Notes under the pieces: model-generated
What the model was told of the DNA's origin: nothing
What the model saw: only the letters and a program-made list of their open reading frames with translations
Database searches by the model: none
Shown: one piece after another, positions 1-8,225 of the stretch
Layout: every line of letters begins with the position of its first letter
Position numbering within the stretch: the first letter of the stretch is position 1
NCBI GenBank assembly: GCA_023391375.1
Contig: JAEWBB010000026.1
Coordinates: 67,888-131,887 of the forward strand
DNA: 64,000 nt
Source: Pseudomonadota bacterium
Lineage (GTDB): Bacteria > Pseudomonadota > Alphaproteobacteria > Sphingomonadales > Sphingomonadaceae
Reading direction: 5' to 3'
Program-made: the position numbers and the translations under genes

Positions 1-3000
1 CCCGCCGCGTCGAATCCGCCGCCCGCGCGCTCGAAGGTGTCGAGGAAATCAACTCGAGCGTCCGTGAGGGCAACAGCAACACGCAGGTGTCGTTCAAGAT
101 CGGCACCCCGCTCGACCGGGCGGTGACCGACCTTCGCGATGCCATCGCCCAGATCCGCGGCGACCTGCCCGACGGCATCATGGAGCCGCAGGTCCAGCGC
201 GCGCTGACCAACGGCGGCGGCGAATTCGTCTACGTCGCGGCCGAGACCAACGACCTGACGGTCGAACAGCTCAGCTGGTACGTCGACAACAACGTCGCCC
301 GCGCCCTCCTCGGCGTGCAGGGCGTGGCGACCGTCACCCGCGAGGGCGGCGTCGACCGGCAGATCCGCGTCGAGCTCGATCCGGTCGCCATGCAGGCGCA
401 GGGCACGACCGCCGCCGCGGTCAACGCCCAGCTTCGCCAGATCAACCTCAACGCCGCGGGCGGCCGCGCCGAGCTGGCCGGTTCGGAACAGACTGTGCGC
501 GTCCTCGGCAACAGCCAGACCGCCTACCAACTCAGCCAGCAGCAGGTTGTCGTCGGTGGCGGGCGCGTGGTGCGCCTGTCGGATATCGCGACGGTCCGCG
601 ACGGCACGTCGGAAGAGCGTTCTGCCGCCTTCCTCGGTGGAAAGCCGGTGGTCAGCTTCAACGTCGCCCGCGCCCGCGGCGCGTCGGAAGTCACGGTCTA
701 CGACGCCACTTGGGAAGCATTGAAGAAGCTCGAGAAGAGCGACCCGCGCGTCCACTTCACCGAAATCGACAACACCACCGATTACACGAAGTCCGGCTAC
801 AAGAGCTCCATCCACGCCCTGCTCGAGGGTGCGGCGCTGGCGGTCATCGTCGTCTTCCTGTTCCTTCGCGACATCCGTGCAACGATGATCAGCGCGGTCG
901 CCATCCCGCTGTCGGCGATCCCCGCTTTCTACTTCATGGACTTGATGGGGATTAACCTCAACTTCCTCTCGCTGCTCGCCCTGGCGCTGGTGGCGGGCGT
1001 GCTGGTCGACGACGCGATCGTGGAGATCGAGAACATCGTCAGACACATGAGGATGGGCAAATCCGCCTACCAGGCATCGATGGATGCAGCCGACGAAATC
1101 GGCCTCGCCGTCGTCGCGACCACGATGTCCATCGTGTCGGTGTTCTTCCCGGTCGCACTGATGCCCGGCATCTCGGGCGAATTCTTTCGCAATTTCGGCT
1201 ACACCGTCGTCATCGCCGTCCTGATCAGTTTGCTGGTCGCGCGCATGATCACGCCCTTGATGGCAGCGTACTTCCTCAAGAGTCACGGCGAGGAGGCGCA
1301 CGCCGAAGGCCCGACGATGAAGCGCTACCTCGGCCTGCTCCGCTGGAGCCTCGACACCCAGAAGGCCGACGCCGAACTCCAGCGCGTGGGCAAGGCGCAG
1401 GGACGCATGTCCTACTGGGTTCTCGGTACGGTCCTGACGCTGGTGCGGACCGTCGCCGGCATGGCTGTCATCGGCCTGGTCATGAAACTGTTTGGATCGA
1501 CTCCAATCCCGTGGCCGCTCAGTTTCCCGGTAGCGCTCGCGGCTGGCGTCGCGGCCTTCTATTTCGCCGGGAAGGGCCTGTCCCTGCTGGTGTCGATGGT
1601 GGGCAGCGGTGCTTTCAGCGACTGGTATCGTAATCGCGGTGCACGGGTCTGGGCGCGACGCTTCGACCATCGGTTCGCCATGGTTGGCATTGGCATCTTC
1701 GCGCTGTTCATGACGGCGGTCGCATTCGGCACGCTGTCGTCCAGCTTCGAGCCCGAACAGGACCAGGACACGTCCCGCGTTCGAATCGGCATGCCGCCGG
1801 GCACGACGATCGACCAGACCAAGGTCGTCGCCAAGGACGTGGCCGCGGTGCTTCGCAAGAATCCCAACGTCGACCAGACGTTCCAGCGGGTTTTCACCGG
1901 CTCGGGCTTCGTCAACGTCCGCTTCAAGAAGGACCGCGACAAGAAGAGTTTCGAGATCGAGCGTGAATTGACGCCCGAACTCGCCAAGATCCCCAACGCC
2001 CAGGTCAACTTCATGAGCCAGGGCGGCGGCGGTGCCGGCGGGCGACCGATCACGCTGTTCCTCGGCAGCGACGACCCGGTGAAACTCACCCAGGCGGCGC
2101 AGAAGATCGTCGACGACATGGCCAAGCTGCCCGAACTGGTGGCACCGCGCATCCAGGGCGACAACATCCGTCCCGAAGTGCTGATCAAGCCGCGCTTCGA
2201 CCTTGCCGCCGACCTCGGCGTCACCACAGCCGCCCTGAGCCAGACGATCCGCATCGCGACGCTGGGCGACATCGACCAGAACAGCGCGAAATTCTCGCTC
2301 AACGACCGCCAGGTGCCGATCATCGTCAGCCTGCCCAAGTCGGCGCGGAGCGACCTCACGGTGCTCGAGAACCTGCCGGTCCCGACCAAAACCGGCGGTT
2401 CGGTGCCGCTGAAAGCGGTCGCCGAGGTCGCGTTCGGCGCCGGCCCGGTGACGGTCCAGCGGACCAACCAGGTCCGCCGCATCGCGATCGGTGCCGACCT
2501 TGCCCCCGGCCTGGTCAGCGGCGACGCGTGGAAGAAGATCAACGCGCTGCCCAGTGTCAATAACCTGCCCGACGGGGTGGAAAAGCTGACGCTCGGCGAC
2601 CAGAAATGGCAGGGCGAGCTGATCCAGAGTTTCATCATCGCGGTGGTCAGCGGCATCCTGCTGGTGTTCGCGGTGCTGGTGCTGCTCTACCGCCGCTTCC
2701 TGTCGCCGCTGGTCAACATGGGCTCGCTGATGCTGGCGCCGCTCGGCGCGGGCATCGCGCTCCACCTGGCCGGCATGACCATCTCGCTGCCGGTCTACAT
2801 CGGCGTGCTGATGCTGTTCGGCATCGTCGCCAAGAACTCGATCCTGCTGGTCGATTTCGCGGTGGAGATGATGGACCATGGAATGCCCAAGGACGACGCG
2901 ATCCACGAGGCCGGGCACAAGCGCGCCCAGCCGATCGTCATGACCACCGTGGCGATGGTGGCGGGCATGATCCCGACCGCACTTAGCCTCGGCGGCGACG

Positions 3001-3200
3001 GCAGCTGGCGCGCGCCGATGGGCGTTACGGTGATCGGCGGCCTGCTCTTCTCGACCATGCTGACGCTGTTGCTGGTCCCGGCCTACTTCAGCATTGCGAT
3101 CGACCTCGAAAAGGCGATCGGCGCCAAGTTCAAGAAGCTGATCGTGTCGGAGGACGATGTCCCGGGCGCTTCGGCCCCGCATCCGGTACCGGCCGAGTGA
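1..3200 (+). CDS. RND multidrug/solute efflux permease, 5'-truncated
   Basis: Inner-membrane RND (AcrB/HAE1-type) proton-driven efflux permease. The frame is open from base 3, so the start lies left of the window; by comparison with AcrB about 60 N-terminal residues are missing. Porter-domain sequence is followed by membrane helices. TM4 carries the paired proton-relay aspartates (GVLVDDAIVEIEN, codons near 1002-1040) and TM10 carries the relay lysine (GIVAKNSILLVDFA, near 2825-2865). An extra stretch of about 90 residues between TM6 and TM7 (about 1280-1675) holds two additional hydrophobic segments, which ordinary AcrB lacks. The C-terminus ends in a short Pro/Ala tail. The substrate cannot be inferred. 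A membrane-fusion partner would be expected upstream, outside the window. Confidence 0.93.
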   Translation, partial: RRVESAARALEGVEEINSSVREGNSNTQVSFKIGTPLDRAVTDLRDAIAQIRGDLPDGIMEPQVQRALTNGGGEFVYVAAETNDLTVEQLSWYVDNNVARALLGVQGVATVTREGGVDRQIRVELDPVAMQAQGTTAAAVNAQLRQINLNAAGGRAELAGSEQTVRVLGNSQTAYQLSQQQVVVGGGRVVRLSDIATVRDGTSEERSAAFLGGKPVVSFNVARARGASEVTVYDATWEALKKLEKSDPRVHFTEIDNTTDYTKSGYKSSIHALLEGAALAVIVVFLFLRDIRATMISAVAIPLSAIPAFYFMDLMGINLNFLSLLALALVAGVLVDDAIVEIENIVRHMRMGKSAYQASMDAADEIGLAVVATTMSIVSVFFPVALMPGISGEFFRNFGYTVVIAVLISLLVARMITPLMAAYFLKSHGEEAHAEGPTMKRYLGLLRWSLDTQKADAELQRVGKAQGRMSYWVLGTVLTLVRTVAGMAVIGLVMKLFGSTPIPWPLSFPVALAAGVAAFYFAGKGLSLLVSMVGSGAFSDWYRNRGARVWARRFDHRFAMVGIGIFALFMTAVAFGTLSSSFEPEQDQDTSRVRIGMPPGTTIDQTKVVAKDVAAVLRKNPNVDQTFQRVFTGSGFVNVRFKKDRDKKSFEIERELTPELAKIPNAQVNFMSQGGGGAGGRPITLFLGSDDPVKLTQAAQKIVDDMAKLPELVAPRIQGDNIRPEVLIKPRFDLAADLGVTTAALSQTIRIATLGDIDQNSAKFSLNDRQVPIIVSLPKSARSDLTVLENLPVPTKTGGSVPLKAVAEVAFGAGPVTVQRTNQVRRIAIGADLAPGLVSGDAWKKINALPSVNNLPDGVEKLTLGDQKWQGELIQSFIIAVVSGILLVFAVLVLLYRRFLSPLVNMGSLMLAPLGAGIALHLAGMTISLPVYIGVLMLFGIVAKNSILLVDFAVEMMDHGMPKDDAIHEAGHKRAQPIVMTTVAMVAGMIPTALSLGGDGSWRAPMGVTVIGGLLFSTMLTLLLVPAYFSIAIDLEKAIGAKFKKLIVSEDDVPGASAPHPVPAE

Positions 3201-3233
3201 CAAAGGCAGGGACGCGCGGCTAGGCTGGTCGCC

Positions 3234-4493
3234 ATGGCCCGCGTCCCCGTCCCCCAGCGCATGATGCCCGTCCAGTCGGGCGTCGCCGGCATGAAGGTCG
3301 CCGCGACCGGCCTGCTGGTGGTCATGGCCGCGGTGTTCTTCGCCACCCGGGCGCTCGCCCCCGCTTACCCTTGGCTCGAATGGGTCAAGGCCTTCGCCGA
3401 GGCCGGGATGGTCGGCGGGCTAGCCGACTGGTTCGCGGTCACCGCCCTGTTCCGCCACCCGCTTGGCCTGCCCATCCCGCACACCGCGATTATCCCGCGC
3501 AACAAGGACCGGATCGGCGAAGCGCTGGCCCATTTCCTGCGCTCGAACTTCCTCATCGCCTCGGTGGTCGCAAGGCGGATGCGCAACATCGACATCGCCG
3601 GCGCGGCGGGCCGGTTCCTGCAGGCGCCGCAGGGGCAGGAAACGCGCATCCGGCGCGGCGCCAGCCGCCTGATCGCCGACCTGTTCGAAAGCCTCGACGA
3701 CGAGCGGCTCGGTGGCATGGTCAAGAGCGCCATCTCCGGCCGCTTGCGCCGCATGGAGGTATCCCCGCTCCTCGGCCACGCGCTGGCGTCGGCGATCAAC
3801 GAGGATCGGCACGTGCCGATGCTCGAGGCGGCGATCCGCTGGACCGCCCGCGCGCTCGACGCCAACGAGAGCCTGATCCGCGACATGGTCAAGAAGCGCA
3901 CCAACTGGGTGCTCAAGCTGGCTGGCGCGGACAGTAAGATTTCGGATTCGATCATCGAGGGGCTGCGCAAGCTGACGGTCGACATGGAGGCCGACCCCGC
4001 CCACCCGGTCCGGATCCGGATCGAGGAAGCGCTGGTGAAGCTCGCCAACGACCTCCAGACCAGCCCGGAAACGCGCGCCCGGGTCGAGCGGATGAAGGAG
4101 CAGCTGCTCGACAACCGTTCGGTCGGCCTATGGATCGACACGCTGTGGCAGAAGGGGCGCGAGGCGATCATCCGCGGCGCCCGCAACCCCGACGCGGCCA
4201 TGGCCGGCAAGCTTGGCGAAGTCCTGAAATCGATGGGCCAGAGCCTCGAGCAGGACGAGCGGATGCGCCGCGCCATCAACCAGTTCGCCCGCCGCGCGGT
4301 GGCCGGCATGGCCGCCAGCTACGGCGGGTCGATCGTCAAGCTGGTCAGCGAAACCATCCGCGGCTGGGATGCGCAGACCATCACCGACCGGCTGGAGCAG
4401 GCGGTCGGCCGTGACCTCCAGTATATCCGCATCAACGGCACGCTGGTCGGCGGCACGGTCGGCGTCCTGCTTCATGCGCTCGACACCCTGTGA
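3234..4493 (+). CDS. DUF445 family membrane protein (YjiN-like)
   Basis: A 419-residue protein of the DUF445 family. An N-terminal hydrophobic segment (about residues 20-42) is followed by the family signature GMVGGLADWFAVTALFRHP near residue 60 and then a long, mostly helical, charged cytoplasmic or periplasmic region. A second short hydrophobic stretch at the C-terminus (GTLVGGTVGVLLHAL) fits the usual hairpin topology of the family. The biochemical function of DUF445 proteins is unknown. The gene lies 33 bases after the RND gene and its stop overlaps the next start (GTGA), so the two downstream genes are probably co-translated. Confidence 0.9.
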   Translation: MARVPVPQRMMPVQSGVAGMKVAATGLLVVMAAVFFATRALAPAYPWLEWVKAFAEAGMVGGLADWFAVTALFRHPLGLPIPHTAIIPRNKDRIGEALAHFLRSNFLIASVVARRMRNIDIAGAAGRFLQAPQGQETRIRRGASRLIADLFESLDDERLGGMVKSAISGRLRRMEVSPLLGHALASAINEDRHVPMLEAAIRWTARALDANESLIRDMVKKRTNWVLKLAGADSKISDSIIEGLRKLTVDMEADPAHPVRIRIEEALVKLANDLQTSPETRARVERMKEQLLDNRSVGLWIDTLWQKGREAIIRGARNPDAAMAGKLGEVLKSMGQSLEQDERMRRAINQFARRAVAGMAASYGGSIVKLVSETIRGWDAQTITDRLEQAVGRDLQYIRINGTLVGGTVGVLLHALDTL

Positions 4494-4909
4494 TCATCCG
4501 CGAGGCCGAGACCGGCGACGCAGTCCAAATGGCCGAGCTGATCGCACAGTTGGAGTTCGAGGTGGACGCGCCGGGCGTGGTGGAGCGACTGGCCAAGCTT
4601 CAAGACGCGGGCGAACCCGTCCTCATTGCTGAGATCGGCGGAGAGGTGGTGGGCCTGCTCGACTGGCACGTCATGCACACCATCCACCGCTCCCGCCCGG
4701 TCGGCCGGATAGTGGCACTGGTTGTGGCCGACAGGCATCGCGGAAAAGGGGTCGGCAGGGCACTGGTGGTGGAAGCCGAAGCCAGAATCCGCGCCCGCGG
4801 CTGCGAGAAAATGGAAGTGACCAGCAACCTCCGGCTGGTCGACGCGCACGGTTTCTATGAAGCGCTGGGCCTCGAACGCTCCAGCTACCGCTTCGCCAAG
4901 GACCTTTAG
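4490..4909 (+). CDS. GNAT family N-acetyltransferase
   Basis: A 139-residue single-domain GNAT acyltransferase. The acetyl-CoA binding motif A is clear: a beta strand (GRIVALVVADRHRG) followed by the R-x-x-G-x-G pyrophosphate loop (RHRGKGVG, about residues 83-90). The C-terminal NxxxxxFYEALGLE element near residues 113-128 is also typical. The start is GTG, overlapping the stop of the DUF445 gene in GTGA, which implies translational coupling. The 3' end overlaps the convergent murA by 4 bases. The acceptor substrate is not predictable; it could be a small molecule or a protein N-terminus. Confidence 0.88.
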   Translation: MIIREAETGDAVQMAELIAQLEFEVDAPGVVERLAKLQDAGEPVLIAEIGGEVVGLLDWHVMHTIHRSRPVGRIVALVVADRHRGKGVGRALVVEAEARIRARGCEKMEVTSNLRLVDAHGFYEALGLERSSYRFAKDL

Positions 4910-6192
4910 CCCCCGCCAATCCGTTCGATGGTCGCGCCGACCGCGCTCAGCTTTTCTTCCAGCCGCTCGTAACCACGATCGAGGTGGTAGACGCGCATCA
5001 CCTCGGTCTCGCCCTCGGCGGCGAGGCCGGCGAGGATCAGGCTCATTGAGGCGCGAAGGTCCGTCGCCATCACCTGGGCGCCGGTCAGCTTGGCGCCGCC
5101 GCGAACGATCGCCGAGCGGCCGTGGACGTCGATGTCCGCGCCCATGCGGCGCAGTTCGGGGACGTGCATGTAGCGGTTCTCGAAGATGGTTTCCTCGAGG
5201 AAGCTCTGCCCGTTGGCGACGCACAGCATGGCCATGAACTGCGCCTGCATGTCGGTCGGGAAACCGGGATAGGGCGCGGTCGAAATGGCCAGGGGCTTCA
5301 GCGGGCCGTCGGCGGTGACGCGGATGCCGCGATCGGTCATCTCGATGATCAGCCCGGCGGCCGCGAGGCCATTGGTGATCGCCAGCATGTCCTCGGGCTT
5401 GGCGCCGACCAGTTCGATCGACCCGCCGGTGATCCCGGCCGCGCAGGCATAGCTGCCCGCCTCGATGCGGTCGGGCATCACGTCATAGTCGCAGCCGTGC
5501 AGTCCTTCGACGCCGTCGATCGTCAGGTGCGAACTGCCGATCCCGTCGATCTTCGCGCCCATCGCCACCAGCAGGTTGCAAAGGTCGACGATCTCCGGTT
5601 CGCGCGCGGCGTTGAACAGCTGGGTCCGGCCCGAGGCGAGCACCGCCGCCATCACCGCATTTTCGGTCGCGCCGACCGAGACGACCGGAAAGCTGTAATC
5701 GCCGCCGGCCAGCCGCCCCTTGGGTGCCGACGCCTTCACATAGCCCGCGGCCAGCTCGATCTCGGCGCCCATCGCTTCCAGGGCCTTCAGGTGGAGGTCG
5801 ATCGGACGATCGCCGATGGCGCAGCCGCCGGGCAACGAGACAGTGGATTCGCCCATCCGCGCCAGCATCGGGCCGAGTACCAGGATCGAGGCCCGCATCT
5901 TGCGCACCATGTCGTACGGCGCGACGGTCGAGGCGATGTCGTTCGCCTCCAGCGTCATCTTGCGCTTGGGACTCGCGCCCTTCTTCGCGCCCGACACCTT
6001 GGTCGACACGCCCAGTTCGTTGAGCAGGTGGCCGAAGCTGTCGACGTCGGCGAGGCGCGGCAGGTTGCCGAGCGTGAGCTTCTCTTCGGTCAGCAGGGCG
6101 CAGGGCAGCAGCGTCAGCGCGCTGTTCTTGGCGCCCGAGATCGGGATCTGGCCTTCGAGGCGCTTGCCCCCGGTGATGCGGATGGAGTCCAT
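4906..6192 (-). CDS. murA: UDP-N-acetylglucosamine 1-carboxyvinyltransferase
   Basis: First committed step of peptidoglycan synthesis in the cytoplasm: transfer of enolpyruvate from PEP to UDP-GlcNAc. The 428-residue length is normal. The active-site lysine is in GAKNSAL (Lys22), and the PEP-binding cysteine is in PGGCAIGDRP (Cys124, equivalent to E. coli Cys115). The Cys form means the enzyme should be fosfomycin-sensitive in principle. The segment near residues 68-80 (GAKKGASPKRK) is a slightly unusual basic loop. The gene lies 38 bases downstream of clpS on the same strand, so the two may form a short operon. Confidence 0.97.
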   Translation of the reverse strand: MDSIRITGGKRLEGQIPISGAKNSALTLLPCALLTEEKLTLGNLPRLADVDSFGHLLNELGVSTKVSGAKKGASPKRKMTLEANDIASTVAPYDMVRKMRASILVLGPMLARMGESTVSLPGGCAIGDRPIDLHLKALEAMGAEIELAAGYVKASAPKGRLAGGDYSFPVVSVGATENAVMAAVLASGRTQLFNAAREPEIVDLCNLLVAMGAKIDGIGSSHLTIDGVEGLHGCDYDVMPDRIEAGSYACAAGITGGSIELVGAKPEDMLAITNGLAAAGLIIEMTDRGIRVTADGPLKPLAISTAPYPGFPTDMQAQFMAMLCVANGQSFLEETIFENRYMHVPELRRMGADIDVHGRSAIVRGGAKLTGAQVMATDLRASMSLILAGLAAEGETEVMRVYHLDRGYERLEEKLSAVGATIERIGGG

Positions 6193-6230
6193 TGCCGCGC
6201 TTTAGCGCAAGCGTGGCGACTCACAAGGTG

Positions 6231-6590
6231 TCAGGCTTTTTCCAGCGTGCACTGGAGCGGGTGCTGGTTTTCGCGGGCGAAGTCGATCACCTGCGCGACC
6301 TTGGTTTCCGCCACCTCGTAGGTAAAGACGCCGCACACCGCCACGCCCGCTTGGTGGACCTGGAGCATGACGCGGGTCGCATCCTCGATTCCCATCGAGA
6401 AATAGCGCTGCAGGACGAGCACGACGAATTCCATCGGCGTGTAATCGTCGTTGAGCATCAGCACCTTGTAGTTCGAAGGCTTCTTGGTCTTCGGGCGCGT
6501 GCGGGTGACGACGCCGGTCTCATACTCGTCGAGGCCGTCGCCCTGGCCCGGCTCGTCGGGGCCCATGGTGAAGTTGGTCAATTCGATCAT
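6231..6590 (-). CDS. clpS: ATP-dependent Clp protease adaptor ClpS
   Basis: N-degron recognition adaptor that delivers substrates to ClpA-ClpP. With the ATG at 6590 the protein has 119 residues. A disordered N-terminal tail precedes the ClpS fold with the hallmark NDDYTPMEFVV (N-degron pocket Asn-Asp), the VMLQVHQAG helix with the pocket histidine, and the C-terminal YEVAETKVAQVIDFAR helix. An upstream in-frame start would add about 58 low-complexity residues not found in the family, so the internal ATG (MIELTNF) is preferred. It is followed by murA on the same strand. Confidence 0.95.
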   Translation of the reverse strand: MIELTNFTMGPDEPGQGDGLDEYETGVVTRTRPKTKKPSNYKVLMLNDDYTPMEFVVLVLQRYFSMGIEDATRVMLQVHQAGVAVCGVFTYEVAETKVAQVIDFARENQHPLQCTLEKA

Positions 6591-6662
6591 TGGTCTCGCA
6601 AATATGGCATCGGGGCAACGCCCTGCAAGGAGCAACGGTCCGTCACCATCCCGCGACGGCAC

Positions 6663-6698
6663 AAAAAAGCGGCCGCCTCTCCCGGAGGAGAGACGGCC
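6663..6698 (-). terminator. Rho-independent terminator of the phasin gene
   Basis: On the minus strand a 12-bp stem with one mismatch (arms 6687-6698 and 6671-6682, loop of 4) is followed by GC and then six T residues (6668-6663). It lies 35 bases after the phasin stop. This is one of the few canonical intrinsic terminators in the window. It separates phasin from clpS-murA transcription. Confidence 0.85.
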
Positions 6699-6732
6699 GA
6701 ACAGGACCTTTCCCGAAAGGAGGGGAGACGGG

Positions 6733-7449
6733 TCAGGCCATAAGGGTGTTGGCGGCTTCCGCATTGCGGCTCGCCCGCGCCTGCAGCGGCTGGGCCGAGT
6801 CGCCGGCCAGCTTGACGAGGCGCTCGGTCAGCTTCGAGCTGTCGGCGACGATCTGGTCGAACGCGCCGCGGACCATTTCCGACTGGAGCTGGAAGAACTC
6901 GGCCGGGCTGGTCGCCGCGCTGAGGGTCTTGAAGCCTTCGCTCGCCTTGTCGAGGTTGTCACGGCCGTTGGCGACGATGTCGCGGCCGAGGTCACGCACG
7001 CCGGCGACGGCGATGCGGCCCGATTCGGCAACCGCTTCGGCATTGGCCTTGGCCAGCTCGACCATGTCGGCGGCGGCCTTCTGGCCCTTCTCGACCAGCT
7101 CCTGGCCCTTCTCGCCGGCACCGGCGAACAGGGTCTGGAACTTGTCGGCGTTCGGCAGCTCGCCGAAGAACTTGGTGAAATCGTACGTCATGAGGTTCGT
7201 CCCTTCGATCTGCTTCTGAACGGTGGCTTCGGCGGCCTTCGCGGCGCGGGCGTTGACCTTGCGGACCGCCTTCACCACCTTCGCCGGCGCCGTGCGGGCC
7301 CGGCGAGCCTTGACGGCGCGCTTCGCCTTGACGACCGGCGCCTTGACCGCCGCGACGGCCTTTTCGGCCACCGCTTCGACCGGTGCCTTGACCGCGTCCA
7401 CGGTCTTTTCGACCTTGGTTTCGACAGTGCTCAGCGTTTCGTCAGCCAC
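6733..7449 (-). CDS. Phasin family protein with histone-H1-like N-terminal extension
   Basis: Polyhydroxyalkanoate granule surface protein of 238 residues. The GTG start at 7449 is preceded by a strong AAAGGAG ribosome site; upstream in-frame ATGs lie in the promoter. Residues 1-80 are rich in Ala, Lys, Val and Pro with AVKAP-type repeats and basic runs (AKRAVKARRAR), like the C-terminal tails of PhaF/PhaM-type or H1-like proteins. Residues 87-238 are a regular phasin domain (MTYDFTKFFGELPN onward) with long amphipathic helices. The internal ATG at 7191 has its own GAAGGGA site 8 bases upstream, so a 152-residue short form is possible. PHA synthase is encoded 6 kb away. Confidence 0.9.
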   Translation of the reverse strand: MADETLSTVETKVEKTVDAVKAPVEAVAEKAVAAVKAPVVKAKRAVKARRARTAPAKVVKAVRKVNARAAKAAEATVQKQIEGTNLMTYDFTKFFGELPNADKFQTLFAGAGEKGQELVEKGQKAAADMVELAKANAEAVAESGRIAVAGVRDLGRDIVANGRDNLDKASEGFKTLSAATSPAEFFQLQSEMVRGAFDQIVADSSKLTERLVKLAGDSAQPLQARASRNAEAANTLMA

Positions 7450-7470
7450 GTTCAATCTCCTTTGTTGCAG

Positions 7471-7528
7471 TGCAATATAGTGCAGCGCAGCATGGCGTTC
7501 AAGAAGTTTTTTTGTGCGGTGCAGCATG
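7471..7528 (-). promoter_or_regulatory. Phasin promoter with repeated CTGC/GCAG operator-like elements
   Basis: Reading the minus strand, TTGAAC (7502-7497) and TATATT (7479-7474) are separated by exactly 17 bases, a good sigma-70-type promoter 25 bases upstream of the GTG start. Two 15-base direct repeats of the form CATGCTGC-N2-YGCAC lie at 7494-7480 (inside the -35/-10 spacer) and 7528-7514, centred 34 bases apart. A further TTGCACTGCAA palindrome follows the -10 box. PhaR repressors of PHA-making alphaproteobacteria bind CTGC/GCAG-type sites in phasin promoters, so autoregulation by a PhaR homologue encoded elsewhere is a reasonable inference. Confidence 0.7.
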
Positions 7529-7565
7529 GGTTGACGCGGAGCCTCGATGGCGGGCAAGTGCGGCC

Positions 7566-8225
7566 ATGGTTTCGCCCTCCTCCGGCTCCCCCGACCGCCG
7601 CCGCCGCGGCCTCCTCATCGTGCTCTCCTCGCCGTCAGGAGCGGGCAAGACGACGATCAGCCGCCTGCTGATGGAGTCGGATCCCGAGATCACCATGTCG
7701 GTCAGCGCCACCACGCGACCGATGAGGCCCGGCGAGGTCGACGGGAAGGACTACCACTTCGTCGACGAGGCGGCGTTCCAGCAGATGGTCGACGAAGAAG
7801 AACTGGCCGAGTGGGCCTATGTCTTCGACCATCGCTACGGCAGCCCGAAGGAGCCGATCAAGGAAGCGCTGAAGGCCGGCCGCGACATCCTGTTCGACAT
7901 CGACTGGCAGGGCACGCAGCAGCTGAAGTACGCCTTCGGCAACGACCTGGTACCGATCTTCATCCTGCCACCGTCGATGGAAGAACTCGACCGCCGCCTG
8001 CGCGCCCGCAACACCGACAGCGACGAGGTGATCGAGGGCCGGATGCGCCGCGCGGCGTCCGAGATCAGCCACTGGGACACCTACGAATTCGTCCTGATCA
8101 ACGAGCTGGTCGACCAGTGCCTGGCCGAAGTGCGGGCGATCGTCGCGGCCGAGCGGCTGCGCCGCGACCGCCGTCCCTACCTGATCCCGTTCGTCCGCAA
8201 GCTGGTCGAGAGGCCCAACAGCTAA
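7566..8225 (+). CDS. gmk: Guanylate kinase
   Basis: Phosphorylates GMP to GDP with ATP in the cytoplasm. The protein has 219 residues from the ATG at 7566. The P-loop SSPSGAGKTT is at residues 21-30, the GMP-binding SATTRPMRPGEVDGKDYHF follows, and DIDWQGTQQL (Walker B-like) and the lid region RNTDSDEVIEGRM are present. The N-terminus has a short Arg-rich lead (SPDRRRRG) common in sphingomonads. It diverges from the phasin gene and its 3' end overlaps the convergent ATP12 gene by 4 bases. Confidence 0.96.
   Translation: MVSPSSGSPDRRRRGLLIVLSSPSGAGKTTISRLLMESDPEITMSVSATTRPMRPGEVDGKDYHFVDEAAFQQMVDEEELAEWAYVFDHRYGSPKEPIKEALKAGRDILFDIDWQGTQQLKYAFGNDLVPIFILPPSMEELDRRLRARNTDSDEVIEGRMRRAASEISHWDTYEFVLINELVDQCLAEVRAIVAAERLRRDRRPYLIPFVRKLVERPNS

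Noticed and set aside
5122..6321. A long reading frame opposite murA (399 codons).
   Set aside because: It is antisense to an intact essential gene, rich in Arg/Gly/His as expected from the third-position bias of a GC-rich gene, and has no recognisable domain.
7531..7559. A TTGACG promoter for gmk.
   Set aside because: The hexamer is good but the sequence 17 bases on (GCAAGT) is a poor -10 and the leader would be almost absent.
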